A stretch of 64,000 bases of DNA, from the NCBI RefSeq assembly GCF_034928825.1, contig NZ_JAYFUL010000027.1, positions 10,539 through 74,538 of the forward strand, in the 5' to 3' direction. The stretch comes from Arcicella aquatica (GTDB taxonomy: Bacteria; Bacteroidota; Bacteroidia; Cytophagales; Spirosomataceae). Shown one piece after another: positions 43,782 through 52,782 of this stretch. The position numbers were made by a program, and so were the translations under genes. Position 1 is the first letter of the stretch. Every line of letters starts with the position of its first letter. The notes below the pieces were generated by a model. That model saw only the letters and a program-made list of their open reading frames with translations. It did no database searches and was not told where the DNA came from.

Positions 43782-44987
43782 ATGAAATACAGACCTAAAA
43801 ATAAGTATGTCTTTGGCGTATTGATGGCCATTTTAGTATTGACGGTTAATCAATTATTTATTCAGTATTGGTTAAATCAAAAGAGTGAAGAGTCAAGAAT
43901 GATTAATCTGTCGGGTAGACAACGGATGCTAAGTCAAAAAATAAATCTTGAGTATTTTCAAATGTTAAATCAAGAATTAAGCTATAATGAACTGATAGAA
44001 ACATTTAAAAATTGGCAAGCAGTTCATTTTGCCTTATTGAATGGAAATAAAGCATTATCGGTACATCCAGTTGCCAATGGCGATGCCAGAAAAATATTAG
44101 TCGGGCTTTCTAAAAATATTGAATATATCCATCAGATTTTAAATGAAAAACCTACGATAGACTTGAATATTATTCAAAAAATCAATAAAAATCAGGCTGA
44201 TTTTTTGATAAAAATGGATGATGTAGTAAAAAAAATGGAAGATGAGTCAGATAAAAAATTGAGGTTTATTGTCATCATCGAAATTATTTTAGCCATCCTT
44301 TCTATTTTTATTATTGCTGCCGAAGTAATTTATGTTTATCAACCTATCGAAAAACAATTGCTCAAAACAATTGATGAACTTGAAAGTTCTGAAAGTAAAT
44401 TATTAGCCATTTTAGATAGCTCGACAGATATTAATATTTTTATTAGCCCAGACCTCAAGGTCCTTAATTTTAATAAATCAGCAGAAGAAAATGTGTTACT
44501 CCTGCATCAAAAACAACTAAAAGTTGGCGAAGATTTCACTCCTTTCATTACCACAAGTACTTACGAATCCTTTCATGAGGCTTTTGGAGAAGCCTTACAT
44601 GGTGAAATTACTATCACCGAAACAGAGTTGACATTTAATGGGGAAAAGATTTGGTTTAAAATCAGGTTCTTTCCTGTATATGATTCTCATTTAAAAATCA
44701 TTGGTGTCACCTTTAATGCTACCAGCATAGACGAAAGAAAAAAAGCAGAAATCAAGGTGAATGAGCAATTGAACATCCTGAAAGAAATCGCTTGGCAGCA
44801 ATCTCATTTAGTTAGAAGTCCGCTCGTGAATATTTTGGGTATTTCAACATTACTAACAGATAAAGAATACCAAATAACTGATGAAGAGCAACAACTTTTT
44901 TTAACTCAATTAGGTGACGAAGCCAATCGCTTAGACATTATCATCAAAGACATCGTTCATAAAACATATTATGTTTATCATGAATGA
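43782..44987 (+). CDS. Membrane PilJ-like/PAS sensor with HisKA-like helix but no ATPase domain
   Basis: 401 aa. A first membrane helix (about residues 10-29) is followed by a periplasmic PilJ-N-like four-helix region (ESRMINLSGRQRMLSQKINL) and a second helix (about 164-184). A PAS domain spans roughly 200-320 (KLLAILDSSTDINIFISPDL). The end is a HisKA-like hairpin with WQQSHLVRSPLVNILGI (H342). The ATP-binding HATPase domain is absent and the protein stops after the dimerisation helices. Such shortened sensors are seen in Bacteroidota, so it may be a real signalling protein that works with another kinase. The MITE copy lies just downstream. Confidence 0.85.
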   Translation: MKYRPKNKYVFGVLMAILVLTVNQLFIQYWLNQKSEESRMINLSGRQRMLSQKINLEYFQMLNQELSYNELIETFKNWQAVHFALLNGNKALSVHPVANGDARKILVGLSKNIEYIHQILNEKPTIDLNIIQKINKNQADFLIKMDDVVKKMEDESDKKLRFIVIIEIILAILSIFIIAAEVIYVYQPIEKQLLKTIDELESSESKLLAILDSSTDINIFISPDLKVLNFNKSAEENVLLLHQKQLKVGEDFTPFITTSTYESFHEAFGEALHGEITITETELTFNGEKIWFKIRFFPVYDSHLKIIGVTFNATSIDERKKAEIKVNEQLNILKEIAWQQSHLVRSPLVNILGISTLLTDKEYQITDEEQQLFLTQLGDEANRLDIIIKDIVHKTYYVYHE

Positions 44988-45013
44988 CACATCTTTGTAA
45001 TGATTGAAAAAAT

Positions 45014-45098
45014 GAAGCTGTTTAAACTTTCCGTTTCTAAGGTGAAAGCTATTCTAAAAGACTTAGTTTAACCCGAAAGGGAAAGTTTAAACAGCTTC
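45014..45098. mobile_element. MITE-like element, short copy (85 bp)
   Basis: Same terminal inverted repeats as the element at 22456-22615 (GAAGCTGTTTAAACTTTCC), in opposite orientation, with the internal segment deleted. Flanked by AAT on both sides (45011-45013 and 45099-45101), a probable 3-bp target duplication. As RNA or DNA it can fold into a near-complete stem. It lies in the gap after the sensor gene. Confidence 0.85.
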
Positions 45099-45266
45099 AA
45101 TATTTAAAAAAAAATAAACTTCTTTTCCAACCTTCTCTTTTGAATTACCGTCTATAGATAAAATACTGCAACTTCATCAAAAAAAATGATGATGGAAGTA
45201 GAAGTGTTTTTATTTTTGTCGGATTACAATAATGTTTATCCTCTTAATCTTATCATTCAAATTATC

Positions 45267-46403
45267 ATGAAAAAGTATTCTTTTTTATCAGTGGCGATGC
45301 TTGCATCTGCCTTAATTTTTAGTTCCTGTAAGCAAGATGAGTTAGAAATTGTCTCAAGACCAGACGACAGCACTAAGCCTACTGTTCCAAACTCAACTAC
45401 TCCTTCAGATAGCCTTTTCTCAGTAAATATCAATGCTAGAATGGAAGTTGGTTCTGTCATTTATGACACTACAGCCGCCAACATTATTATTACCTCATGG
45501 GATAAAAACAATGTAGCCCATGAAAAAGAAGTAGAAATAGGAGCAGGAAAAAGTAAAGTGTATTTAGCGAAAGCCCATCAAAAATTCAGATTCAAATTTT
45601 TGAAATGGAGTGTTAGTAATGAATTGACTTTTACTAAAGAGCAACTCAAAGAAGGAGATGTAATTAGTTTTGGAGGCAAAACTACCCAAAAGCAATTAAA
45701 TTCTGAAGAGGCCACTATAGAAGTAGGTGGCGTAGTGAAACCTTATTCAAAAACGAATTATTCGTATTATGCATCAGGCTTATTGAAACAAATCGACTAT
45801 TATCTCGCTGATGCTTCAACATCTGTTTTAGTAATGACATACAAAACCGTTTATACTTATGATGATAAAGGCTTATTGACTAAAGTAGAATATTTTGAAG
45901 CTGATAATAAAGCGTTTGGCTCGTCAATATTGACTTATAATGCCAATGGCAAGGTTGCTACCATCAATGAAAAGAAATACGACCAAACGGTGATTGCTAA
46001 TTTCAAATACAACCTATCAAATGGTGTTGAAAATATAACAGCTGAATATGCTTTTGATAATGGTGCTAAAATGAGCTATGCGATAAAGTATAAAAACGGA
46101 AACATCGTTGAGGATATCGCCAACGGTAGTACTGGCGGTAGCGAAAGTGGAAAATATGAGTATGATTCAAATATTAACCCTTATGCTCAAATGAATTTGT
46201 ATAGCTTGTTTTTGACAAACCTTTCAAAGAATAATAACATCAAATTAGACAAAGCATTTTCGGGTAGTATTCCTTCAAATATTCCCTATAAGTTTGAATA
46301 CAAATACGATGCCAATGGATATCCGACTGAATTTGAAAAAAGCTTCAAAACATACACAAGCAATAATCATTTGTTCAAAATAAAAACGGTGTATAAATAC
46401 TAA
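45267..46403 (+). CDS. Lipoprotein with YD/RHS-like beta repeats
   Basis: 378 aa from the ATG at 45267, chosen because the signal and lipobox (LASALIFSSCKQ, Cys17) start there; an upstream ATG adds 27 residues of no sense. The middle and C-terminal parts carry loose repeats of Y-x-Y-x-x-x-G-x-L/K type (VYTYDDKGLLTKVEYF, ILTYNANGKVATINE, YDANGYPTEFEKSF) like those of YD-repeat proteins. Such lipoproteins are common in Bacteroidota surface layers; the function is unknown. It has its own terminator. Confidence 0.8.
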   Translation: MKKYSFLSVAMLASALIFSSCKQDELEIVSRPDDSTKPTVPNSTTPSDSLFSVNINARMEVGSVIYDTTAANIIITSWDKNNVAHEKEVEIGAGKSKVYLAKAHQKFRFKFLKWSVSNELTFTKEQLKEGDVISFGGKTTQKQLNSEEATIEVGGVVKPYSKTNYSYYASGLLKQIDYYLADASTSVLVMTYKTVYTYDDKGLLTKVEYFEADNKAFGSSILTYNANGKVATINEKKYDQTVIANFKYNLSNGVENITAEYAFDNGAKMSYAIKYKNGNIVEDIANGSTGGSESGKYEYDSNINPYAQMNLYSLFLTNLSKNNNIKLDKAFSGSIPSNIPYKFEYKYDANGYPTEFEKSFKTYTSNNHLFKIKTVYKY

Positions 46404-46418
46404 TCGTAAGAACCATTT

Positions 46419-46449
46419 AAGAAGCCTTCGTGATAAACGAGGGCTTCTT
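46419..46449 (+). terminator. Terminator after the YD-like lipoprotein gene
   Basis: Stem AAGAAGCCTTCGT (46419-46431), loop GATAA, then ACGAGGGCTTCTT (46437-46449) with one G-T wobble, followed by TGTTTG. Confidence 0.85.
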
Positions 46450-46604
46450 TGTTTGTAGCCTATTGAGTATTGAAATCCCTACAAAACTGAATTTAAGCCC
46501 CACAGGATACAATCTTAGCGAAAACTCTTTGAGCGACTGAAATTTATCAGGCATAATTTGTAACTTCAATTTTCATCAAATACTAAAATCAAATTTTCAT
46601 CCAT

Positions 46605-47951
46605 ATGAAAAAAATTACTTTTATCGTATTAATACTTCTCGGTTTTCAAGTTTCGGCTCAGAAGATTGTTCAGCGCGACCCCATGATTGAACAATTGGTT
46701 TCAGAAGTAAATGCTGATAGCCTAAAAGCCCATATCAATAAGTTGGTAAGCTTTGGTACACGCCATACGCTAAGTACTACTACCGAACCTAAAAGGGGGA
46801 TTGGTGCTGCCAGAAATTGGGTGTTAAGTCGTTTTCAAGAATTTGCTAAGCAATCTGAAGGTAGAATGACAGCCAAAATAGACTCATGGGTGTTGAAACC
46901 AGATGGAAAACGAGTGGATAAAGACCAAGACATGGGCAATGTAATGGGAATATTAAAAGGAACTGACCCGAATGATGACCGTATTTTCTTAGTTTCTGGG
47001 CATATCGATAGTAGAGTAACCAATGTAATGAACCGTGAATCTGATGCACCTGGGGCAAATGATGATGGTTCAGGAACAGCGACAGTAATAGAATTAGCAA
47101 GGGTGATGTCTAAAGCTAAATTCTCTGCAACGATAATTTTTCTGGTAGTCAGTGGGGAAGAACAAGGGCTTTTAGGAGCGGACTATTTATCACAAAAAGC
47201 CTTTGATGAAAAATGGAATATTGAAGGCATTATGAACAATGATATTGTAGGGTCAAACAACAGTAGCGATACCAGAATTATTGATAATACTCGTGTGAGG
47301 ATTTTTAGCGAAGGATTACCTGCTTTTGAGATAGATAAAAAAGCAACAAGCATCCGTAACTTGGGGCAAGAAAACGATGGAAAGGCTCGTCAGTTGGCCC
47401 GTTATGCCAAAGAAATCGGCGAACGTTATGTTGATAATTTAGAGGTAGTAATGGTATATCGTAATGATAGATTTTTGCGCGGAGGCGACCATACTCCATT
47501 TGTTAACCGTGGTTTCCCTGCGGTAAGAGTAACAGAGATGAACGAGAATTATGAACATCAGCATCAAGATTTAAGAACAGAAAAGGGTATTCAATATGGA
47601 GATTACCCTGAGTTCATGGATTTTGAATACCTTAGAAAAAACACAGCGATGAATTTGGCTACCCTATCGAATTTAGCTAAAGCACCAGCCATGGTTCAGA
47701 ACTTGACGATAGATACTAAAAACTTGACCAATTCAACGACGCTGTTTTGGCAGACTCCCAAAACAGGAAAAGTAAAAGGTTATTATGTGTTGATTCGGGA
47801 AACTTATCAACCTTTCTGGCAAAAGAAAATATTTACTACTAAGAATGGTATTAACTTACCTTATTCTAAAGACCATTATTTCTTTGCTGTACAGGCAGTA
47901 GGAGAAGATGGGAACGAAAGCTTACCACTTTTACCGAAAGTGGGCATGTAG
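46605..47951 (+). CDS. Exported M28-family zinc aminopeptidase
   Basis: 448 aa with a signal peptide (ITFIVLILLGFQVSAQ). Zinc ligands and active-site residues of M28 are in order: SGHIDSRV (about residue 130-145), GANDDGSGTATVIELARVM, VSGEEQGLLGADYL and NNDIVGSNN, with HTPFVNRGFPAVRVTE as the last His. The C-terminal about 90 residues form an Fn3-like fold (LTIDTKNLTNSTTLFWQTPK). It should cut N-terminal residues or dipeptides in the periplasm or outside the cell. Single gene, 200 nt after the previous terminator. Confidence 0.92.
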   Translation: MKKITFIVLILLGFQVSAQKIVQRDPMIEQLVSEVNADSLKAHINKLVSFGTRHTLSTTTEPKRGIGAARNWVLSRFQEFAKQSEGRMTAKIDSWVLKPDGKRVDKDQDMGNVMGILKGTDPNDDRIFLVSGHIDSRVTNVMNRESDAPGANDDGSGTATVIELARVMSKAKFSATIIFLVVSGEEQGLLGADYLSQKAFDEKWNIEGIMNNDIVGSNNSSDTRIIDNTRVRIFSEGLPAFEIDKKATSIRNLGQENDGKARQLARYAKEIGERYVDNLEVVMVYRNDRFLRGGDHTPFVNRGFPAVRVTEMNENYEHQHQDLRTEKGIQYGDYPEFMDFEYLRKNTAMNLATLSNLAKAPAMVQNLTIDTKNLTNSTTLFWQTPKTGKVKGYYVLIRETYQPFWQKKIFTTKNGINLPYSKDHYFFAVQAVGEDGNESLPLLPKVGM

Positions 47952-48099
47952 GCTTTATTGATTGGTCATCTGACGATTGAAGATGGGTAATTCATTCCTC
48001 AAAATCAGATACTGCCTCAAAGTAGCTCGTTTTTGAACTTTTTCAGTACTCCAAAATTATATGGAATAGTTTTTTATTAAACTATAACTATATAAAATA

Positions 48100-48513
48100 A
48101 TGGAACTTATGGAAAATCAACAAAAACACAGTACAAAGAAAAATGAGGCTCTTTCAAAAGTTGAAAAAAATGGAGGAGAAACGCCCAATAAAGTAATTGT
48201 TGAGGAAGAAGAAAAAACATGGGATGGCCCTCTAGGGGAAGCCGTGCGCCATGCCAATTCCGCTCAGATATATGCTGTGCCTGAGGCTATACCCAGAACT
48301 ACGACCATAGAAACAGGTAATCAAAAGCCTTTAAGCAATCCTGATGAAGCTAGGCCAAAAACGCAAAAACCAACCGTTATTCAACAACCTGTTGCTAATG
48401 ATGATGAACAACCAAGTTCTGAAGAACTTCAGAAACAGAGTATTGAACATTCAGAAAAGAATAATGTAAGCGACAAGCGTGGCTATAATGAATTAAAGAC
48501 TAAAAAAGAATGA
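48100..48513 (+). CDS. Disordered hydrophilic protein of unknown function
   Basis: 137 aa, no signal peptide and no membrane segment. Composition is rich in Glu, Lys, Gln and Pro with low-complexity stretches (EEEEKTWDGPLGEAVRHANS; EARPKTQKPTVIQQPVAND). There is no recognisable fold. The start at 48100 or three codons later (ATG 48109) cannot be told apart. Coding is supported by a clean open frame with plus-strand codon use like its neighbours and by a terminator directly after it. No function can be inferred. Confidence 0.55.
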   Translation: MELMENQQKHSTKKNEALSKVEKNGGETPNKVIVEEEEKTWDGPLGEAVRHANSAQIYAVPEAIPRTTTIETGNQKPLSNPDEARPKTQKPTVIQQPVANDDEQPSSEELQKQSIEHSEKNNVSDKRGYNELKTKKE

Positions 48514-48543
48514 TTGATTAAGCATACTAATCATGCTAAATAG

Positions 48544-48573
48544 ATAGTGAGCAATCGTTTTATTGCTCACTAT
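48544..48573 (+). terminator. Terminator after the disordered protein gene
   Basis: Perfect 12-bp stem ATAGTGAGCAAT/ATTGCTCACTAT with a CGTTTT loop, followed by a T-rich stretch. Confidence 0.85.
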
Positions 48574-48664
48574 TTAATTATTCCATGAAAAAACATTGAT
48601 TTTTGTGGTAATTATTAAACCTTTCAAAGATTCAATGTAATTTCAAAGGATAATTTTAAAATTT

Positions 48665-49642
48665 ATGCCAATCATTAAACACGCTGATTATCAAGCTCCT
48701 TTTTGGCTACCCAATGGTCACTCACAGACTATTTTTCCTTCAGTTTTTCGTAAAATTAAAACTGTAAACTATCTGCGTGAAAGAATTATTACTCCCGACA
48801 ACGATTTCTTGGATTTAGATTGGGCGAAAGCTCACCTGAAAAATGCTACAACAGACAAGGTTAGTAAAAAACTTGTTGTGTTATCGCATGGTTTAGAAGG
48901 CGATTCTAGTAGGCAATACATTACTGGAATGGTACAAATCTTTACACAAAATGGATTTGATTGTTTGGCATGGAATTTCAGAAGCTGCTCAGGCGAGCTA
49001 AATAAAACCACAAGATTTTATCATAGTGGAGCTACCGATGACCTTGATTTAGTAATAAAATGTGCTATTCAGAAAGGTTACGAAGAGATTTATTTAATAG
49101 GATTTAGTTTGGGAGGAAATCTTACCCTAAAATATTTAGGCGAGCAATCAGAAAAACTGTCTTTAAAAATCAAAAAAGCAGTTACATTTTCTGTACCTTT
49201 GCACCTCTCAAGCAGTAGTCAGACAATCGGGTGGCTTTATACCAAACGATTTAATGATTCCTTGAAAAAGAAAATCTTGGAAAAGGCAAAACTTTTTCCA
49301 GATCAAATACAAACTTCAAACATCTCGAAAATCAAAACTTTAAAAGATTTCGATGATTGTTACACTTCACAACTACATGGTTTCCAAGACGCAGAAGACT
49401 ATTACGAGCGTAATAGTTCCTTGTACTTCTTGGACAAAATCCAGATTCCAACATTAATTATTAATGCTCAGAATGACCCTTTTTTATCAAAGGCATGTTT
49501 CCCTTTTGAAAAGGCTAATTCTTTAGAACAAGTATTTTTCCAAGCCCCTAAAGAAGGAGGGCATTGTGGATTTTATCAAGATAATTATCAAGGAACCTTA
49601 TGGTCTGAAAAAAGAGCTTTAGAGTGGATAAGTAATAATTAG
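48665..49642 (+). CDS. YheT-like alpha/beta hydrolase
   Basis: 325 aa. The family start APFWLPNGHSQTIFPSVFRK (about residues 11-30) and the nucleophile elbow IGFSLGGNLTLKYLGE (Ser148) are clear. The acid and His come from NAQNDPFLSKACF and EGGHCGFYQ. Members of this branch (YheT/ABHD-like) are cytoplasmic hydrolases of uncertain substrate, possibly esters or lipids. It lies 49 nt before the serB-serA fusion gene on the same strand and may be co-transcribed with it, which need not mean a shared function. Confidence 0.92.
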   Translation: MPIIKHADYQAPFWLPNGHSQTIFPSVFRKIKTVNYLRERIITPDNDFLDLDWAKAHLKNATTDKVSKKLVVLSHGLEGDSSRQYITGMVQIFTQNGFDCLAWNFRSCSGELNKTTRFYHSGATDDLDLVIKCAIQKGYEEIYLIGFSLGGNLTLKYLGEQSEKLSLKIKKAVTFSVPLHLSSSSQTIGWLYTKRFNDSLKKKILEKAKLFPDQIQTSNISKIKTLKDFDDCYTSQLHGFQDAEDYYERNSSLYFLDKIQIPTLIINAQNDPFLSKACFPFEKANSLEQVFFQAPKEGGHCGFYQDNYQGTLWSEKRALEWISNN

Positions 49643-49691
49643 ATTTAAAACAATCAAGATAAACTGCCCAAAATCGGTAGTTAAAGACAAT

Positions 49692-51605
49692 ATGATTACC
49701 AAAACAGTCGAACAAAAAATAAATTACGTCATTGATTTTGACAGTACCTTCACAAAAGTAGAAGGATTAGATGAATTAGCTGCAATTGCTTTGACTGGTC
49801 ATAAAGACCAAGATAAAATTGTAGGAGAAATCAAAGCCATTACTGATAAAGGTATGCTTGGAGAAATCGGTTTTGCTGATTCCCTTAAGGCGAGAATAAA
49901 CCTTTTGCCTGCAAACAGTGACCACGTGGCTACTTTAATTGAGTTTTTGAAAGGAAAAATCTCTGATTCATTTCTTAGAAATGAAACTTTTATTCGTGAA
50001 AACGCTGCTGATATTTATATAGTTTCTTCAGGATTTAAGGATTTTATCGTTCCAGTAGCTACTCAAATAGGTATTTTAGCAGAGAATGTATATGCAAATA
50101 CCTTCACTTATGATGCTGATGGAAACATTACAGGTTATGATGCTACGAACCTTTTATCGCAAGATAAAGGTAAAGTAAAGTTGTTAGAAGATTTGAAATT
50201 AGAAGGAGAGATTTATGCAATCGGAGATGGTTATACAGACTACGAAATGCGTGAAGCTGGTTTTGCCTCTAAATTTTTTGCTTTTACAGAAAACGTAGAA
50301 CGTCAAAAAGTGACTGATAAAGCGGATGAAGTAGTGGCGTCTTTTGATGAGTTTTTATATATCAACGGCCTTACGCGCTCACAATCTTATCCAAAATCTA
50401 AAATCAAAGTACTTTTACTAGAAAACGTACACCCGAAAGCTGTGGAGGCTTTTAAAATTGAAGGGTTTCAAGTAGAATTATTGAAAGGGGCTTTAGATGA
50501 AGATGAATTAATCGAGAAAATTAAAGGTGTTTCTATTTTAGGCTTACGTTCTAAAACTAATTTGACAAAAAGAGTCCTAGAACACCCTAATGCGAGTCGT
50601 TTGATGACGGTTGGTGCTTTCTGTATTGGAACAAACCAAATCAATTTGGACGAGTGCGAACGCCGTGGTATTGCAGTATTCAATGCTCCCTACTCAAATA
50701 CTCGTTCAGTAGTAGAAATGGCTATTGGCGAAATGATTATCCTTACGCGTGATTTATTGACAAAATCAAATAAAATGCACGAAGGCGTTTGGGATAAATC
50801 TGCTAAAAACTCTTATGAAATCAGAGGTAAAAAATTAGGCTTAGTAGGTTACGGAAGTATCGGTACACAGCTTTCTGTGATTGCAGAAGCAATGGGTATG
50901 CAAGTATATTTTTACGATGCCGTAGATAAATTAGCTTTGGGAAATGCTAAAAAATGCAAGACTTTAGAAGAGCTTTTAAATATTTCTGATTTTATTTCGA
51001 TGCATGTGGATGGACGCAAAACAAATGCGAACATCATCGGCGAGAAAGAATTTGAAATGATGAAAGATAATGTAATTTTCATCAACCTTTCTCGTGGACA
51101 CGTTGTTGAAATACCTGCTTTAGTAAATGCCTTGAAATCTGGAAAAGTTTGGGGTGCAGCAGTTGACGTTTTCCCTTATGAACCAAAAACTAACGACGAA
51201 GCATTTGTAAACGAATTGCGTGGTTTGCCAAGAGTAATTCTGACACCACACGTCGGAGGGTCAACTGAAGAAGCACAAGCTAACATCGGTGAGTTTGTAC
51301 CAAGTAAGTTATTGCAATTTATGAATAACGGGAGTACATATGGTTCAGTAAACTTCCCAGAGTTACAATTGCCAGCGTTAGAAAATGCACACCGTTTGTT
51401 ACATATTCACCAGAATGTACCAGGTATTTTGGCGAAAATTAACAATATTTTTGCTAAATACAATGTCAATATACAAGGGCAATATCTGAAGACTACTACC
51501 GAAATCGGTTATGTAATTACAGATATTTCAAAAGAATATGCCGACGAAATTGTTGAAGAATTAAAAGGAATTGACAACACGATTAAGTTTAGAATGTTGT
51601 ATTAA
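49692..51605 (+). CDS. serA: Fusion of HAD phosphoserine phosphatase-like domain and D-3-phosphoglycerate dehydrogenase
   Basis: 637 aa. Residues 1-225 are a HAD-type phosphatase: the D-x-D-x-T motif YVIDFDSTFTK (D15, D17), SSGFKDFIVP and GDGYTDYEMREAG. Residues about 235-637 are SerA: substrate domain (KIKVLLLENVHPKAVEAFKI), NAD-binding loop GLVGYGSIGTQLS, catalytic Arg in LSRGHVVE, His in LTPHVGGSTEEAQ, and a C-terminal ACT domain (about 555-637) for serine feedback. Together the protein could perform the first and last steps of serine synthesis, with SerC as the middle step encoded downstream. The gene symbol refers to the dehydrogenase half. The two-domain fusion is unusual in general but may be common in Bacteroidota. 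Confidence 0.92.
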   Translation: MITKTVEQKINYVIDFDSTFTKVEGLDELAAIALTGHKDQDKIVGEIKAITDKGMLGEIGFADSLKARINLLPANSDHVATLIEFLKGKISDSFLRNETFIRENAADIYIVSSGFKDFIVPVATQIGILAENVYANTFTYDADGNITGYDATNLLSQDKGKVKLLEDLKLEGEIYAIGDGYTDYEMREAGFASKFFAFTENVERQKVTDKADEVVASFDEFLYINGLTRSQSYPKSKIKVLLLENVHPKAVEAFKIEGFQVELLKGALDEDELIEKIKGVSILGLRSKTNLTKRVLEHPNASRLMTVGAFCIGTNQINLDECERRGIAVFNAPYSNTRSVVEMAIGEMIILTRDLLTKSNKMHEGVWDKSAKNSYEIRGKKLGLVGYGSIGTQLSVIAEAMGMQVYFYDAVDKLALGNAKKCKTLEELLNISDFISMHVDGRKTNANIIGEKEFEMMKDNVIFINLSRGHVVEIPALVNALKSGKVWGAAVDVFPYEPKTNDEAFVNELRGLPRVILTPHVGGSTEEAQANIGEFVPSKLLQFMNNGSTYGSVNFPELQLPALENAHRLLHIHQNVPGILAKINNIFAKYNVNIQGQYLKTTTEIGYVITDISKEYADEIVEELKGIDNTIKFRMLY

Positions 51606-51650
51606 GATGCTCAAAACAGTTTATATTTGTGCCGCGGAAGTGGCACAAAT
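51597..51650 (+). promoter_or_regulatory. Possible promoter and operator-like hairpin between serA and the ATPase gene
   Basis: TTG at 51597-51599, a 22-nt spacer and TATATTTG at 51622-51629 make a fair Bacteroidota promoter. An inverted repeat ATTTGTGCC (51625-51633) with GGCACAAAT (51642-51650) overlaps the -7 box and the expected start. This could be an operator or, as RNA, a short attenuator. It would let the ATPase cassette and serC be transcribed apart from serA. Confidence 0.55.
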
Positions 51651-51672
51651 TATTTATACCCATCAATAAAGC

Positions 51673-52782
51673 ATGATTAAGAAAATAACGATTCAAAATT
51701 TCTTTAGCTTTGGCTCAGAACAAACAATCGAATTGAATGCTGATACCAATGTTCTTGTAGGAATTAACGGAACAGGAAAATCAAATTTCATTAAGGCGAT
51801 ACGTTTGTTGAAGGCAAGTCTTAACGATGATTTTGAAAAACTATTTTCGCAAAAATGGGGTGGGTTTTCAGGAGTAGCTAACTTTATTAATCCTGATGCT
51901 ACTGAGATTAAAATAAGTACTATTTTAAATAAAGAAGTTCTTGATAAATTTACCGTATATAGTCCGTTAAAAACGGATATACTTTTTCAAGTAAGTATTC
52001 AAAAAGTAAACTCTTCTAATTATAAACTTAGTACAACCTATTTTTATGATGAAGAAATATTCTCAGTAGATAATTTAGGTATTGGAGAATTTCCACAAAA
52101 CGGAATAACACAGATAATTGTACAAACAGTAAGACTTTTTGAAGAAAATATTGCTATTTATGACTATTTCGATACATCCTTTGAAAGCCCTATTCGCCAA
52201 TTGTCTCCTTATTACTCAGAAGAAAATCTTTTAAGCGACGGCAAAAATCTGACAGCTTTATTGAGTTATTTGAACGGAAATTCAGTAAAAGCTTTTGATA
52301 AACTTGTAGAAGAGTTTAAAAAGATAAATCAAAATTTCAGAGAACTCGTTTTTACCACACCAGTAGCTGGAAAAAGCTTACTTTCACTGAAAGAGAAAAA
52401 TTTAGATAGAGCGATTACTATTGAACATATTTCGGATGGAACTTTGAGATATTTGCTGTTGCTTTCAATCTTTTATAATCCGAAAAGAGGAAGTGTAGTT
52501 TGTCTTGATGAACCAGAAATGGGTTTACACCCAGATATGATTAATGGAATTGCCAGAGGCATTAAGTATGCCGCAGAAAACGGTACACAAATGATTGTTG
52601 CTACACATTCGCCTTTATTATTAAATGCTTTTGAATTAGAAGATTTGATGATTTTTGAGAAAAATGATGCTAATGAAACAATTGTCAAAAAGGTTTCAGA
52701 GGAAGATTTTCCAGATTGGGAAGGAGAGTTTTTAGCTGGTCAGATGTGGTTAAGAGGCAAAATAGGTGGAACACGATGGTAG
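51673..52782 (+). CDS. AAA ATPase of the RecF/OLD-like (AAA_21) group
   Basis: 369 aa. Walker A is GINGTGKSNFI (residues 30-40, K36). The ABC-type signature region is EHISDGTLRYLLLLSIFY, Walker B is VVCLDEPEMGLHPDM (D279, E280), and the His switch is ATHSPLLLNAFELED. Such ATPases hydrolyse ATP on DNA or act as sensors in defence systems such as OLD, Septu or Abi-type pairs. The next gene overlaps by 7 nt and encodes a TOPRIM-like/DUF4276-like protein, so the two form one module. No nuclease domain is fused here. The placement between serA and serC is odd. Confidence 0.9.
   Translation: MIKKITIQNFFSFGSEQTIELNADTNVLVGINGTGKSNFIKAIRLLKASLNDDFEKLFSQKWGGFSGVANFINPDATEIKISTILNKEVLDKFTVYSPLKTDILFQVSIQKVNSSNYKLSTTYFYDEEIFSVDNLGIGEFPQNGITQIIVQTVRLFEENIAIYDYFDTSFESPIRQLSPYYSEENLLSDGKNLTALLSYLNGNSVKAFDKLVEEFKKINQNFRELVFTTPVAGKSLLSLKEKNLDRAITIEHISDGTLRYLLLLSIFYNPKRGSVVCLDEPEMGLHPDMINGIARGIKYAAENGTQMIVATHSPLLLNAFELEDLMIFEKNDANETIVKKVSEEDFPDWEGEFLAGQMWLRGKIGGTRW

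Noticed and set aside
45186..45266. Earlier ATG for the YD-like lipoprotein
   Set aside because: It would put 27 residues before the signal peptide and lipobox; the ATG at 45267 fits.
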